In this document: positions 37,896 through 46,677 of the stretch, in pieces
Numbering within the stretch: position 1 is the stretch's first letter
How the letters are laid out: the number at the start of each line of letters is the position of its first letter
Source of the DNA: Roseitranquillus sp963709765
GTDB taxonomy: Bacteria > Pseudomonadota > Alphaproteobacteria > Rhodobacterales > Rhodobacteraceae
Length of the DNA: 64,000 nucleotides
Direction of reading: 5' to 3'
Assembly (NCBI GenBank): GCA_963709765.1
Contig: CAVPXL010000006.1
Span: 162,344 to 226,343, forward strand
The notes under the pieces: model-generated
What the model was told of the DNA's origin: nothing
Seen by the model: the letters and a program-made list of their open reading frames with translations, nothing else
Databases searched by the model: none
Translations under genes and position numbers: made by a program

Positions 37896-38513
37896 ATGGC
37901 TAAACGCGGGTATCATCACGGAAATCTCAGGCAGGCTCTGGTCGAGGCGGCGCTGGGCCTGATCGAGGAGAAGGGACCCACCGGGTTCACCCTCAGCGAG
38001 GCGGCGAAGCAGGCGGGGGTGACGCCGGCCGCGGTCTACCGGCACTTTGACGGGCGTGAGGATCTGATCGCGGAAGCGGCCCGCCAAGGCTATGAAATCT
38101 TTGCGGATTTGATGGAATACGCCTATCGCGACGGACAGCCTTCGGCGCTGGCGGCGTTCGGGGCGACGGGACGGGCGTATCTGGCCTTTGCCCGAAAGCA
38201 CCCGGGGCATTACGTCGCGATGTTCGAGAGCGGGATTTCCTTGAACAAGAACAAGGACCTGGCCCTTTCGGCGCAGCGGGCCTGGGCGGTTCTGGAGCGG
38301 GCGGCGGATGGACTTTCGCGCCACATTCCGCCGGAAAAACGACCGCCGGCACAGATGTTCTCGGCCCATGTATGGGCGCTAAGTCACGGAGTTGTCGAGC
38401 TTTTCGCGCGCGGATCGCCGGGGCGCGGGTCGCCTTTCCCGCCCGACGAGCTGCTTGAGGCGGGGATCGGGATCTACCTGCGCGGACTCGGGCTCATCCC
38501 GCCGGACGAATGA
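37896..38513 (+). CDS. TetR/AcrR family transcriptional regulator
   Basis: The 205-aa product has the N-terminal TetR HTH (about residues 8-55): RQALVEAALGLIEEKGPTGF, then SEAAKQAGVTPAAVYRHFDGREDL. The C-terminal ligand domain (RAYLAFARKHPGHYVAMFESG) resembles the TetR_C_33/WHG group. The ligand is unknown. The nearest likely targets are the alpha/beta hydrolase upstream or its own promoter. The gene downstream is convergent. A copy of the 42-bp repeat begins 38 bp after its stop. Confidence 0.88.
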   Translation: MAKRGYHHGNLRQALVEAALGLIEEKGPTGFTLSEAAKQAGVTPAAVYRHFDGREDLIAEAARQGYEIFADLMEYAYRDGQPSALAAFGATGRAYLAFARKHPGHYVAMFESGISLNKNKDLALSAQRAWAVLERAADGLSRHIPPEKRPPAQMFSAHVWALSHGVVELFARGSPGRGSPFPPDELLEAGIGIYLRGLGLIPPDE

Positions 38514-38550
38514 TGTTGCGCGGCCGCGGAATGTGCGGCCGGAGGCCGGA

Positions 38551-38592
38551 TTCTTTCAACTTCCTGCAAGAAATTACCCCCCCAGATTAAAC
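38551..38592 (+). repeat. 42-bp intergenic repeat, copy 2
   Basis: This matches 22684-22725 at 39 of 42 positions. It lies in the convergent space between the TetR gene and the ABC ATPase gene. Unlike copy 1, no G run follows it, so the hairpin seen there cannot form. Confidence 0.8.
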
Positions 38593-38636
38593 ATCCGACA
38601 AGTCTTTAAAGGCAACGCGCGGTGCGACGACGGGCG

Positions 38637-39719
38637 TCAGGGGAAAAAGACGAGCGCCTCGGGGCTCCACCCGACGCGGGCGCGGGCGCCGGCATGGAGG
38701 ATGTCGCGGCCCGGCAGGTTGCGCATCGAGATGGTGACCGGCCGCTCGGCGCCGTCGAGGCGGACGGTATAGTAGGTCATGTCGCCGTAATAGGTCTCCT
38801 CGACGATGGTGGCGGGCGCGGTGCGCGCGCTGTCGGACGGCGCGTCGTAGAGGATGGTCAGGGTTTCGGGACGGATGCCGGCCTGCGCCGGGCCGAGGCC
38901 GGTCGCGGCGATTTGCGCGGGATCGACGGGGGCGCGACCGAGGCCCGCGATCTCGGCCACGGGGGCGGCCTGGTCACCGCCGATGTCGGCGGGCAGGAAG
39001 TTCATGACGCCGATGAATTCCGCCACACGGCGCGAGACCGGGCGGCGGTAGAGGTGTTCGGGGGCGGCGTCCTGGGCGATCTGGCCGTCGAACATGACGG
39101 CGATGCGGTCGGACATGATCAGCGCCTCCTCCTGGTCGTGGGTGACGAGGACGAAGGTGATGCCGACCTGACGCTGCAACCGGCGCAGCTCGGACTGCAT
39201 CTGTTCGCGGAGTTTCTTGTCGAGCGCCGAGAGGGGTTCGTCGAGGAGGAGAACCTTGGGTTCGAGAATCAGCGCGCGGGCGAGCGCGACGCGCTGCCGC
39301 TGGCCGCCCGAGAGGGCGTGCGCGGCGCGGGCGCCGAAGCCGCCGAGGCCGACGAGGTCGAGGGCGGCCGTGACCCTGGCGTCCCTGTCGGCGCGCGACA
39401 GGCGGGCGCGGCGCAGGCCGAAGCCGACGTTCTGCGCGACGCTGAGATGGGGAAAGATCGCGTAGGACTGGAACACCATGTTGGTGGGGCGGCGGTTGGC
39501 GGGGACGCGCGCCATGTCCTGCCCGTCGAGGGTGAGGCGGCCCTCGTCGGGATGTTCGAAGCCCGCGATGGTGCGCAGAAGCGTGGTCTTGCCGCAGCCG
39601 GAGGGGCCGAGGAGCGAGAAGAACGTGCCGGGCGCGATGGCGAGGTCGATGCCGCGCAGGGCGTGGAAGTCGCCATAGTATTTGTGAACGCCGCTCAGGG
39701 CGACGATGGGCTGGGTCAC
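38637..39719 (-). CDS. ABC transporter ATPase, polyamine/2-aminoethylphosphonate type
   Basis: Importer ATPase of 360 aa starting at GTG 39719, which overlaps the stop of the upstream permease gene (GTGA). The nucleotide-binding domain (about 5-240) has Walker A GPSGCGKTT, the Q loop MVFQSYAIFPHLSV, the signature LSGGQRQRVALARA, Walker B VLLLDEPLSALD and the H loop VLVTHDQEEA. A TOBE-type regulatory domain follows (ISMRNLPGRDIL, GWSPEALVFFP). It groups with PotA/PotG-type ATPases. With the two permeases it would take up spermidine, putrescine or a similar cationic solute. No substrate-binding gene is in the operon. Confidence 0.9.
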   Translation of the reverse strand: MTQPIVALSGVHKYYGDFHALRGIDLAIAPGTFFSLLGPSGCGKTTLLRTIAGFEHPDEGRLTLDGQDMARVPANRRPTNMVFQSYAIFPHLSVAQNVGFGLRRARLSRADRDARVTAALDLVGLGGFGARAAHALSGGQRQRVALARALILEPKVLLLDEPLSALDKKLREQMQSELRRLQRQVGITFVLVTHDQEEALIMSDRIAVMFDGQIAQDAAPEHLYRRPVSRRVAEFIGVMNFLPADIGGDQAAPVAEIAGLGRAPVDPAQIAATGLGPAQAGIRPETLTILYDAPSDSARTAPATIVEETYYGDMTYYTVRLDGAERPVTISMRNLPGRDILHAGARARVGWSPEALVFFP

Positions 39720-40549
39720 AGGAAGCCTCCGGAGGCGGGCGCGCCCGCGCGGGCGGCCTGTCGGCGGCGCAGGAGTTCGGCCGCGGTGATGAGGACGATC
39801 GAGAGCACCACGAGGATCGTGCCGAGCGCCATCACCACCGGAAGCCGCGCCGGGAAGCGCAGCAGGCCCCAGAGGTAGACCGGCAGTGTCGGGTCGGCCC
39901 CGGTGAGGAAGAAGGCGATGATGAACTCGTCGAGCGAGATGGTGAAGGCGATGAGGCCCGAGGCGACGATACCGGGCATGACCAGCGGCAGCGTGATGAG
40001 GCGGAAGGTCGAGAACCGGGTCTCGCCGAGGTCGACGGCGGCCTCCTCCAGCGAGCGGTCGAGATTCTGGAAGGCGGAGGTGAGGATGGCGATGGAGAAC
40101 GGCGTGCAGATCAGCGTGTGAGCGGCGATCACCGTCAGCGCCGAGAGCTGCAGGCCGAGCTGCAGGATGACGGTGAGGAGCGAGACGGCGACGATGATCT
40201 CGGGGAGGACGAGGGGGAGCATGATGAAGGCGAGGACCGGGCCCTTGCCGGGGAAGGCGTGGCGCGAGGAAGCGCGGGCGGCGCAGATGCCGAGAAGCGT
40301 GGAGAGGATCGCGGTGGATAGCGCGATGACGAGGGAGTTCAGGACCGAATCGTGCAGCGCCTGGATGGTCAGCAGCTCGGCGAACCATCTGGTCGAGAAG
40401 CCGGCAAGCGGGAAGGCGATGATCTGGCTGTCGTTGAAGGCGAAGAGCGGCAGGAGAGCGATGGGGGCGTAGAGGAAGGCGAGGTAGAGGATGACGTAGA
40501 GCTTGAGCCCGCCGCCTTGTACCCCGCGACGCAGGACGCCGCCCCTCAT
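39716..40549 (-). CDS. ABC transporter permease (PotC/PotI type)
   Basis: The 277-aa inner-membrane permease starts at ATG 40549, overlapping the stop of the other permease gene (ATGA). Six helices are visible, and the EAA loop EEAAVDLGETRFSTFRLITLPLVMPGI lies near residue 155-180. The first periplasmic segment FNDSQIIAFPLAGFSTRWF is typical of PotC-like proteins. It would form a heterodimeric channel with the product of the preceding gene. Confidence 0.92.
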   Translation of the reverse strand: MRGGVLRRGVQGGGLKLYVILYLAFLYAPIALLPLFAFNDSQIIAFPLAGFSTRWFAELLTIQALHDSVLNSLVIALSTAILSTLLGICAARASSRHAFPGKGPVLAFIMLPLVLPEIIVAVSLLTVILQLGLQLSALTVIAAHTLICTPFSIAILTSAFQNLDRSLEEAAVDLGETRFSTFRLITLPLVMPGIVASGLIAFTISLDEFIIAFFLTGADPTLPVYLWGLLRFPARLPVVMALGTILVVLSIVLITAAELLRRRQAARAGAPASGGFL

Positions 40550-41425
40550 TTCGGCGCGCCCCGCAGGAAGCGGCGGTTGAGGGTCACGAACAGCACGGCG
40601 ACCACGGCCACGATGGCCATCGCCGCGACCGAGAGCGCGGCGCCCAGAGGCGCGTTGTTGAGGTCGAGGTACTGGGTCTGGATCATGTTGGCGATCATCA
40701 GGCCGTTGGGGCCGCCGACGAGGCGCGGGGTGACGTAATCTCCCACGGTGGGGATGAAGACGATGAGCGTGGCCGCGACGACGCCGGTCATGGACAGCGG
40801 CAGGGTGACGCGCAGGAAGGTGGTGAGGCGGGTCTCGCCGAGGTCGCGGCTGGCCTCCAGCAGGGAGCGGTCGATCTTTTCCAGCGCGACGTAGATCGGC
40901 AGGATGGCGAAGGGCGCGTAGGCGTGGGCGAGCGTGATGACGACGGAATTGGCGTTGTAGAGCAGGAAGGTCAGCGGCTCGTCGATGAGGCCGAGGCCCT
41001 GGAGGGCGGAATTGACGACGCCGTTGAAGCCCAGGATCACCTTCCACAGGAAGACGCGGATCAGGTAGCTGGTCCAGAACGGCAGGGTGATGAGGAAGAT
41101 CCAGAGCGGCTTGCGCGCCGGATCGCACGCGGAACGAGACGAAATAGGCGACCGGAAAGGCGAGCAGGACGGTGGCGAGCGTGACGGCGCCGGCGATGAG
41201 CAGCGAGCGCAGCATGAGCAGGCGGTAGAGCGGGTCGGTCAGCGCCTCGCGGTAGTTGGCGAGGGTGAAGGTGCGGTCGATGGTCAGGAAATCCTGGGTC
41301 CAGAAGCTGAAGGCGAGGATCGTGACCAGGGGGGCGGCGAGGAAGAGCAGCGCATAGACTGCGGGCGGCGCGATGAGCGCGGCCCCGTGCGCCGCGTCGC
41401 GGCCCCCTCGTCGCGTCGATGCCAT
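40546..41425 (-). CDS. ABC transporter permease (PotB/PotH type), with one frameshift
   Basis: Begins at ATG 41425. The first frame carries helix 1 and LIAGAVTLATVLLAFPVAYFVSF. After about 41119 (coding-strand TCC-G-GCGCGC) the protein continues in the next frame as RKPLWIF, then ILGFNGVVNSALQGLGLIDEPL, the EAA loop LEASRDLGETRLTTFLRVTLPLS and PLGAALSVAAMAIV. Removing one base gives a normal six-helix PotB-like protein; the span is 880 bp, one over a multiple of three. It is the first gene of the three-gene transporter operon. Confidence 0.87.
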
Positions 41426-41545
41426 CGCTGCCCCGGTCGTGAGAATCCGTTGCGGATCATGGGGCCAAGGGGGGTGGTCGGCAAGGCCGCCCTTGCGTCG
41501 CCGACGGAGGAAGGCGGCACGTGAACGGCCGGGGCCAGGGCATTG

Positions 41546-41572
41546 AAAAAGCCCGCCAAGGGGCGGGCTTTT
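41546..41572 (-). terminator. Bidirectional terminator of rplM-rpsI
   Basis: AAAAGCCCGCC (41547-41557), a 4-nt loop and GGCGGGCTTTT (41562-41572) form an 11-bp palindromic stem-loop with T runs on both strands. It lies 11 bp past the rpsI stop and also insulates the upstream side of the ABC operon. Confidence 0.9.
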
Positions 41573-41582
41573 CCGGGTTTCG

Positions 41583-42065
41583 TCAGCGCTTGGAGAACTG
41601 GAAGGACCGGCGGGCCTTGGCGCGGCCGTACTTCTTGCGTTCCACCACGCGGCTGTCGCGGGTCAGGAAGCCCGCGGCCTTGAGCGCCCCGCGCAGGGAC
41701 GGGTTGTAGAGCTGCAGCGCCTTGGAGATGCCGTGCTTGACCGCACCGGCCTGACCCGAGAGGCCGCCGCCCTTGACGGTGGCCTGCACGTCGAACTCGC
41801 CGTCGACGCCGGCGACCTGGAACGGCTGGCGCAGGATCATCTGCAGCACCGGGCGGGCGAAGTAGGTGTTGAGCTCCTTGCCGTTCACCGTGACCTTGCC
41901 GCTGCCGGGGCGGATCCAGACACGGGCGACCGCGTCCTTGCGCTTGCCGGTGGCGTAGGAACGGCCCAGCTGGTCGCGGACGGGCTCACGCGGGGCCTCG
42001 GCCTCGGGCGCGGGGGTTCCGACGGCCTGGTCGAGCTCGTCGAGGGACTTGATCTCTTCGGCCAT
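41583..42065 (-). CDS. rpsI: 30S ribosomal protein S9
   Basis: Ribosomal small-subunit protein of 160 aa whose C-terminal tail reaches the P-site tRNA. The start ATG 42065 is 2 bp after the rplM stop. The N-terminal extension (about 30 residues, EIKSLDELDQAVGTPAPEAEA) is typical of Rhodobacterales. The core begins with RSYATGKRKDAVARVWI. VKGGGLSGQAGAVKHGISKAL and the invariant KKYGRAKARRSFQFSKR end are present. Confidence 0.98.
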   Translation of the reverse strand: MAEEIKSLDELDQAVGTPAPEAEAPREPVRDQLGRSYATGKRKDAVARVWIRPGSGKVTVNGKELNTYFARPVLQMILRQPFQVAGVDGEFDVQATVKGGGLSGQAGAVKHGISKALQLYNPSLRGALKAAGFLTRDSRVVERKKYGRAKARRSFQFSKR

Positions 42066-42067
42066 CG

Positions 42068-42533
42068 TCACGCGTTCCTCGTGTTCTTCGGGTTCATGGA
42101 CTTGACGTCCAGGACTTCGGGGCTTTGCGCCTCGTGCGGGTGCTCGGCGCCGGCATAGACGCGCAGGTTGGTCATGAGCTGACGGCTCAGGCGGTTGCCC
42201 GGGAGCATCCGCTTGACGGCCATCTGCACGACGCGCTCGGGATGGGCACCGTCGAGCACCTTGTCGGCGGTGCGTCGACTTGATGCCGCCCGGATAGCCG
42301 GTGTGGCGCCAGTAGGTCTTTTCGGCACGCTTGTTGCCGGTCAACTGCACCTTGTCGGCGTTGATGACGATGACGTTGTCACCCGTGTCCATGTGCGGGG
42401 TGAAGGTCGCCTTGTGCTTGCCGCGCAGGCGCGTGGCGACGATCGAGGCGAGGCGGCCGAGAACGACGCCCTCGGCGTCGATCAGGATCCACTTCTTCTC
42501 GATGTCCGCCGGAGTCGCGGTGAAGGTTTTCAT
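42068..42533 (-). CDS. rplM: 50S ribosomal protein L13, with one frameshift
   Basis: Large-subunit assembly protein, essential in bacteria. The start is ATG 42533. The first frame gives KWILIDAEGVVLGRLAS, GKHKATFTPHMDTGDNVIVIN and YWRHTGYPGGIKS. It then needs to move one base, at about 42288 (TCG-A-CGC), to continue RTADKVLDGAHPERVVQMAVKRMLPGN and the ending NPKNTRNA. The 466-bp span is one over a multiple of three. Because this protein is essential and followed by an intact rpsI, a sequencing insertion is by far the best explanation. Confidence 0.93.
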
Positions 42534-42590
42534 CTGTCCGTCCTTGAAAGATAGGTCCATGCGCCGCGTTGGGCGCGACGGGATGACGTG

Positions 42591-42618
42591 CTTCTAAGGA
42601 ATTCGAGCGCCCAGTCAA
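42591..42618 (-). promoter_or_regulatory. Putative promoter of rplM-rpsI
   Basis: On the minus strand TTGACT (42618-42613), a 16-base spacer and TAGAAG (42596-42591) lie 58 bp before the rplM start. The -35 is one base from consensus. Confidence 0.45.
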
Positions 42619-42711
42619 GTGCGACAGACGCGAAATCGGCCTGTTTTATCATTCGCATACGTGTGGGGTACTGGGAAACCCCACATCGCGCCCCTGCCCG
42701 TTCCGCCGCCC

Positions 42712-43137
42712 TCAGGCGCGGTCTGGCGGCAGCGAATAGGTCAGGGAGGCGCGCGCCACCGCGCCGTCGGTCCCTTCGGAATGCATCAGGACGTCGCCCA
42801 CGGCCAGCACGCGGCCCAGCTTGTGCAGCCGTGCGTCCGCGATGATGTCCCGGCCCGCCGCGGGCTTGCGCATGAAGTCGATGGCGCAATTGGTGGTCAC
42901 CGTCAGCGCCCTGGGGCCGATCATCGCGAGAATCGCCAGATAGATCGACACGTCGGCCAGGGCGAACATCGACGGACCCGAAACCGTGCCGCCCGGACGC
43001 AGGTTGTGATCCCCGACCACAAGGCGGATCCTCGCCCGCATCGGGGCGATGTCCTCGATCACGAAGTCCCGCGCGACCTGTGGAAACTCGCGGTCGAGAA
43101 AGTGACGCAGATCTCCCGCGTCCATCGCTGGCGTCAT
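42712..43137 (-). CDS. PaaI-family thioesterase
   Basis: Hot-dog fold protein of 141 aa starting at ATG 43137. Features are an N-terminal helix, LRPGGTVSGPSMFALADVSIYLAILAM with the conserved acidic residue in ALAD, TTNCAIDFMRKPAAG, and the DVLMHSEGTDGAVARASLTYSLP ending. Family members hydrolyse acyl-CoA thioesters, commonly phenylacetyl- or hydroxyphenylacetyl-CoA. It diverges from an enoyl-CoA hydratase gene across about 60 bp, which supports an acyl-CoA role. Confidence 0.88.
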   Translation of the reverse strand: MTPAMDAGDLRHFLDREFPQVARDFVIEDIAPMRARIRLVVGDHNLRPGGTVSGPSMFALADVSIYLAILAMIGPRALTVTTNCAIDFMRKPAAGRDIIADARLHKLGRVLAVGDVLMHSEGTDGAVARASLTYSLPPDRA

Positions 43138-43195
43138 TGATTTGGCCTCCCCCTCCGGCCGCGCTACGGTTCCGCAAACCGGATGGGAGGACAAG

Positions 43196-43984
43196 ATGCC
43201 GATATTGGACCGGAACGACATTGACGGGGTTGCGCATCTGCGGATGAGCGCGCCGGAGCGGCTGAACGCGCTGTCCGACGCGATGCTGGCGGCGCTGACG
43301 GAGGAATTCGCGCGTCTGTCGAAGGATCGGGGCGTGCGGGCCGTGATCCTGTCGGGAGAGGGCAAGGCGTTCTGCGCCGGGCACGATCTGCGCGAGATGC
43401 AGGCGGCGCGGCAGGCCGAGGATGGCGGTGCCGCGTATTTCGACGACCTCTTCGGACGTTGCTCGGCGACGATGACGGCGATCCGCACCCTGCCCCAGCC
43501 GGTCATCGCGCAGGTGCACGGCATCGCGACGGCCGCGGGTTGCCAGCTGGTCGCCTCCTGTGACCTGGCGGTCGCGGCGCAGGGCACGCGGTTTGGTGTG
43601 AACGGCGTGAACATAGGGCTTTTCTGCTCGACGCCGATGGTCGCGCTGAGCCGGAACGTGCCGCGCAAGCAGGCGTTCGAGATGCTGGTCACGGGCGATT
43701 TCATCGATGCGGGCCGGGCCGCCGAGCTGGGACTGGTGAACCGGGTCGTGCCCGAGGCCGCGCTGGCGGAGGAGACGGCGGCTCTGGCGCGCCAGGTCGC
43801 CGCGAAGCTCGACGCGGCGGTGCGGATCGGCAAGGGCGCGTTCTACGACCAGCTCGAGCGCGACCTTGCCGGAGCCTATGCGCTGACCCGCGAGGTCATG
43901 GTCACGAACATGATGACGGACGAGACCGAGGAAGGCATCGCCGCCTTCCTCGAAAAGCGCCCGCCCGCCTGGCGCCGCGACTAG
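43196..43984 (+). CDS. Enoyl-CoA hydratase/isomerase family protein (ECHDC3-like)
   Basis: The 262-aa crotonase starts at ATG 43196 after GGGAGGACAAG. The CoA-binding segment is SGEGKAFCAGHDLREM, and the second oxyanion segment is VHGIATAAGCQLVASCDLAVAAQ. FGVNGVNIGLFCSTPMVALSR corresponds to the ECHDC3/PaaG-like subgroup. The catalytic glutamates of classical hydratases are not evident at the usual sites (GLFC where GI.P is typical), so the reaction is uncertain. The stop codon overlaps the convergent peptidase gene by 4 bp. Confidence 0.88.
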   Translation: MPILDRNDIDGVAHLRMSAPERLNALSDAMLAALTEEFARLSKDRGVRAVILSGEGKAFCAGHDLREMQAARQAEDGGAAYFDDLFGRCSATMTAIRTLPQPVIAQVHGIATAAGCQLVASCDLAVAAQGTRFGVNGVNIGLFCSTPMVALSRNVPRKQAFEMLVTGDFIDAGRAAELGLVNRVVPEAALAEETAALARQVAAKLDAAVRIGKGAFYDQLERDLAGAYALTREVMVTNMMTDETEEGIAAFLEKRPPAWRRD

Positions 43985-45459
43985 ACGCCGTAGATTTCGC
44001 CGAACTTGGCCTCGAGGTAGTCGAGCAGCGGGCGCTCGGACGGGGTTTCGCCGGTGGCGCGGGCGATGACCTCGCGCGGCATGTAGCGGCCGCCGTGACG
44101 CTGGACATGCTCGCGCAGCCAGCCGGTCGCCGAGCCCGTGTCGCCGCGGGCGAGGCTGTCGTCGAGATCGGGCACGGCGCGGCGCAGCGCCTGGTGGAGA
44201 CAGCCGGCATAGACGTTGCCGAGCGTGTAGGTCGGGAAATAGCCGAAGAGGCCGACCGACCAGTGCACATCCTGGAGCATGCCGTTCGAGGGCTTGTCGA
44301 CGGCGACGCCGAAATCGGCGGCGAAGCGGGTGTTCCAGGCCTCCTCCAGATCGACCGTTTCCAGCTCGCCGCGCATGATCGCGCGCTCCAGGTCGAAGCG
44401 CATCAGGACGTGGAGGTTGTAATGCACCTCGTCGGCCTCGGTACGGATGAAGCCGGAGTGAACGTTGTTCACGGCGGCGTAGAATGCGGCTTCGTCCGCG
44501 AGGCCGATGTCACCGAAACTGCCGTTCATCTGTTTAAAAAGCCACGATGTGAACGGGCGCGAGCGGGCGATCTGGTTTTCGTAGATCCGGCTCTGGCTTT
44601 CGTGCACGCCCATGGAGGCGCCGCGGCCGAGCGGCGTCAGCAGGTAGGCGTTGTCGATGCCCTGCTCGTAGGCGGCGTGGCCGACTTCGTGGATGGTCGA
44701 GTAGAGGCAGTTGAACGGATCGGTTGCGACCGTCCGGGTGGTGATGCGCACGTCGTGGCCCGAGCCCGACGAGAACGGATGGACCGCCTTGTCGATACGG
44801 CCATGGACGAAGTCGTAGCCGAAGGTTTCCGCGAGCCTGGCGGAGAGGGCGAGCTGCGCCGTCTCGTCGAACGTGCCGCTCAGGCGCGGGCCGGAGGGCG
44901 CGCCGAGGATACGGTCGCGCAGGGCAACGAGGCGCGGGCGCAGGGCGCCGAACATCCGGGTCAGCATCTCGGCGGTGGCGCCGGGCTCGTAGTCGTCCAG
45001 AAGCGCGTCGTAGAGGTCGCCGCCGTCGGCCAGGGCCGCCGCCTCCTCGCGCTTGAGCGCGACGACACGTTGCAGCGTGGGCAGGAAGGCCGCCACGTCC
45101 TCGGCGGCGCGGGCCTCGGCCCAGATGCCCTGGGCGCGGGACGTCACCCGTGCGAGCTCGGCGGCGAGGCGTCCGGGGACGCGGCGCGCGCGGTCGTGTT
45201 CGCGGCGGATCAGGCGGAGCTGGGCGCGTGCCACATCGTCCAGCGCGGCGTCGTCCTCGGCTGCGGCGAGCCAGTCGCCAACGCGGCTGTCGATGCGGCG
45301 GGCGTGGAGCACGTTTTCCATCGCCGCCATCTCTTCGCTGCGCTGGTCGGCGGCGCCGCGGGGCATGACCGTTTCCTGGTCCCAGCCGAGGCGGCCGGCA
45401 ACCTGCGAGAGCGCCTCGGTGTCGCGCTGGTGGGCCATCAGATCATCATAGGCGCTCAT
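43981..45459 (-). CDS. Carboxypeptidase M32 (thermostable carboxypeptidase 1 family)
   Basis: Zinc metallocarboxypeptidase of 492 aa, all-helical. The start is ATG 45459, overlapping the ctaA stop (ATGA). The catalytic motif is HEVGHAAYEQG (HEXXH), followed by the conserved MGVHESQSRIYENQ containing the third zinc ligand. Family motifs LGWDQETVMPRGAADQRSEE and DVRITTR are present. The C-terminal GDTGSATGWLREHVQRHGGR segment closes the active site. The enzyme removes C-terminal residues from peptides in the cytoplasm. Confidence 0.95.
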   Translation of the reverse strand: MSAYDDLMAHQRDTEALSQVAGRLGWDQETVMPRGAADQRSEEMAAMENVLHARRIDSRVGDWLAAAEDDAALDDVARAQLRLIRREHDRARRVPGRLAAELARVTSRAQGIWAEARAAEDVAAFLPTLQRVVALKREEAAALADGGDLYDALLDDYEPGATAEMLTRMFGALRPRLVALRDRILGAPSGPRLSGTFDETAQLALSARLAETFGYDFVHGRIDKAVHPFSSGSGHDVRITTRTVATDPFNCLYSTIHEVGHAAYEQGIDNAYLLTPLGRGASMGVHESQSRIYENQIARSRPFTSWLFKQMNGSFGDIGLADEAAFYAAVNNVHSGFIRTEADEVHYNLHVLMRFDLERAIMRGELETVDLEEAWNTRFAADFGVAVDKPSNGMLQDVHWSVGLFGYFPTYTLGNVYAGCLHQALRRAVPDLDDSLARGDTGSATGWLREHVQRHGGRYMPREVIARATGETPSERPLLDYLEAKFGEIYGV

Positions 45460-46604
45460 CGCGCGGAACCTCGCAGGGATTGGGACAACGGGTACTGGGC
45501 CAGGAACCGCCCGCGCAGGATGAGCGTCCAGAGCGCCACGGCGCCGAGCTGGTGGACGATGGCAACCTCCCAGGGGGCCGAATTCATGACGGTGACGATG
45601 CCGAGAACGACCTGCAGCACCATCGCTGCCGCCACGAGGTCGAAGGCGCGTCGCGTCACCGCGTGGGGCGAGCGACGCCCGCGACGCCAGGCGATCAGGC
45701 CGACGACGAACAGCAGGTAGCCCGCGACCCGGTGGATGAACTGCACCAGACCGTCGTTCTCGAAGAAGTTGCGCCACCACGGCTCGATCTGGAACGGATC
45801 GGGCGGGATCACCTGCCCCGCCATGAGCGGCCAGTCGATGTAGTTCCGGCCCGCATCGATGCCGGCGACGAGAGCGCCCAGCAGGATCTGGAGGAAGGCG
45901 AAGTGCATCAGGCCGGTCGCCAGCGAGAACAGGCGCGGCTCGCGCGCGCGACGGGCCTGCATCAGCGCCGCCTCGTCACGGCGCAGGCGGAAGACGTACC
46001 AGGCGATGAGGCCGAGGATCGCGAAGGCAAGCCCGAGATGCGTGGCGAGACGGTACGAAGCGACGTCGAGCCGGCCCGCGCCGAGGCCGGAGGATACCAT
46101 CCACCACCCGATCGCGCCCTGCAGCCCGCCGAGCCCGCCGAGGAGGAGCAGACGCCCGGCCCAGCCCGGTGGCAGCGTGCGGGTGAGGGCGAAGGCCGCG
46201 AAGCCCACGGCCCAGACCAGACCGATCACGCGCCCGAGTTGCCGGTGGCCCCATTCCCACCAGTAGAGGACGCGGAAATCGTCGAGGCTCATGCCCTCGT
46301 TCTGCAACTGGTATTCGGGGATCTGGCGGTAGCGCTCGAACTCGGCCTGCCAGTCGGCGTCGTTCATGGGCGGCAGCGCGCCGGTGACAGGGCGCCATTC
46401 GGTGATCGACAGGCCGCTGTCGGTGAGCCGGGTCAGGCCGCCCACGGCGATCATCAGCACGACCAGCGCGAAGAGAAGCATGAGCCACGCCCGCACCGCG
46501 CCGCGGGCGCCGCGCCTTTGCCGGTCGATCAGCCCGACCTGCCGTGCGGGCCGCTCGGTCCTGGCGGTCGCGACGTCTTCGAAAATTGCGCGTTTGGGGC
46601 TCAT
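45456..46604 (-). CDS. ctaA: Heme A synthase (COX15/CtaA)
   Basis: Oxidises the C8 methyl of heme O to make heme A for aa3-type cytochrome oxidase. The 382-aa product starts at ATG 46604; upstream codons in frame are non-coding. Eight helices are visible. Conserved motifs include GGLTRLTDSGLSITEWRPVTG, YWWEWGHRQLGRVIG with its histidine, the second-half NYIDWPLMAGQVIP and IHRVAGYLL, and IVHQLGAVALW. The type is the proteobacterial/mitochondrial COX15 form. It precedes the M32 peptidase gene in a coupled arrangement. Confidence 0.96.
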   Translation of the reverse strand: MSPKRAIFEDVATARTERPARQVGLIDRQRRGARGAVRAWLMLLFALVVLMIAVGGLTRLTDSGLSITEWRPVTGALPPMNDADWQAEFERYRQIPEYQLQNEGMSLDDFRVLYWWEWGHRQLGRVIGLVWAVGFAAFALTRTLPPGWAGRLLLLGGLGGLQGAIGWWMVSSGLGAGRLDVASYRLATHLGLAFAILGLIAWYVFRLRRDEAALMQARRAREPRLFSLATGLMHFAFLQILLGALVAGIDAGRNYIDWPLMAGQVIPPDPFQIEPWWRNFFENDGLVQFIHRVAGYLLFVVGLIAWRRGRRSPHAVTRRAFDLVAAAMVLQVVLGIVTVMNSAPWEVAIVHQLGAVALWTLILRGRFLAQYPLSQSLRGSAR

Positions 46605-46677
46605 CTCGGGTTCCCGGATCGAATGCGCGCGGACCCTACGCGGCGGGCCGGCAGCCTTCAAGCGGCGGGCAGCGATG

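Noticed and set aside
38622..39878. A 418-codon glycine/alanine-rich frame on the plus strand
   Set aside because: It mirrors the ABC ATPase gene on the opposite strand, which has all its catalytic motifs.
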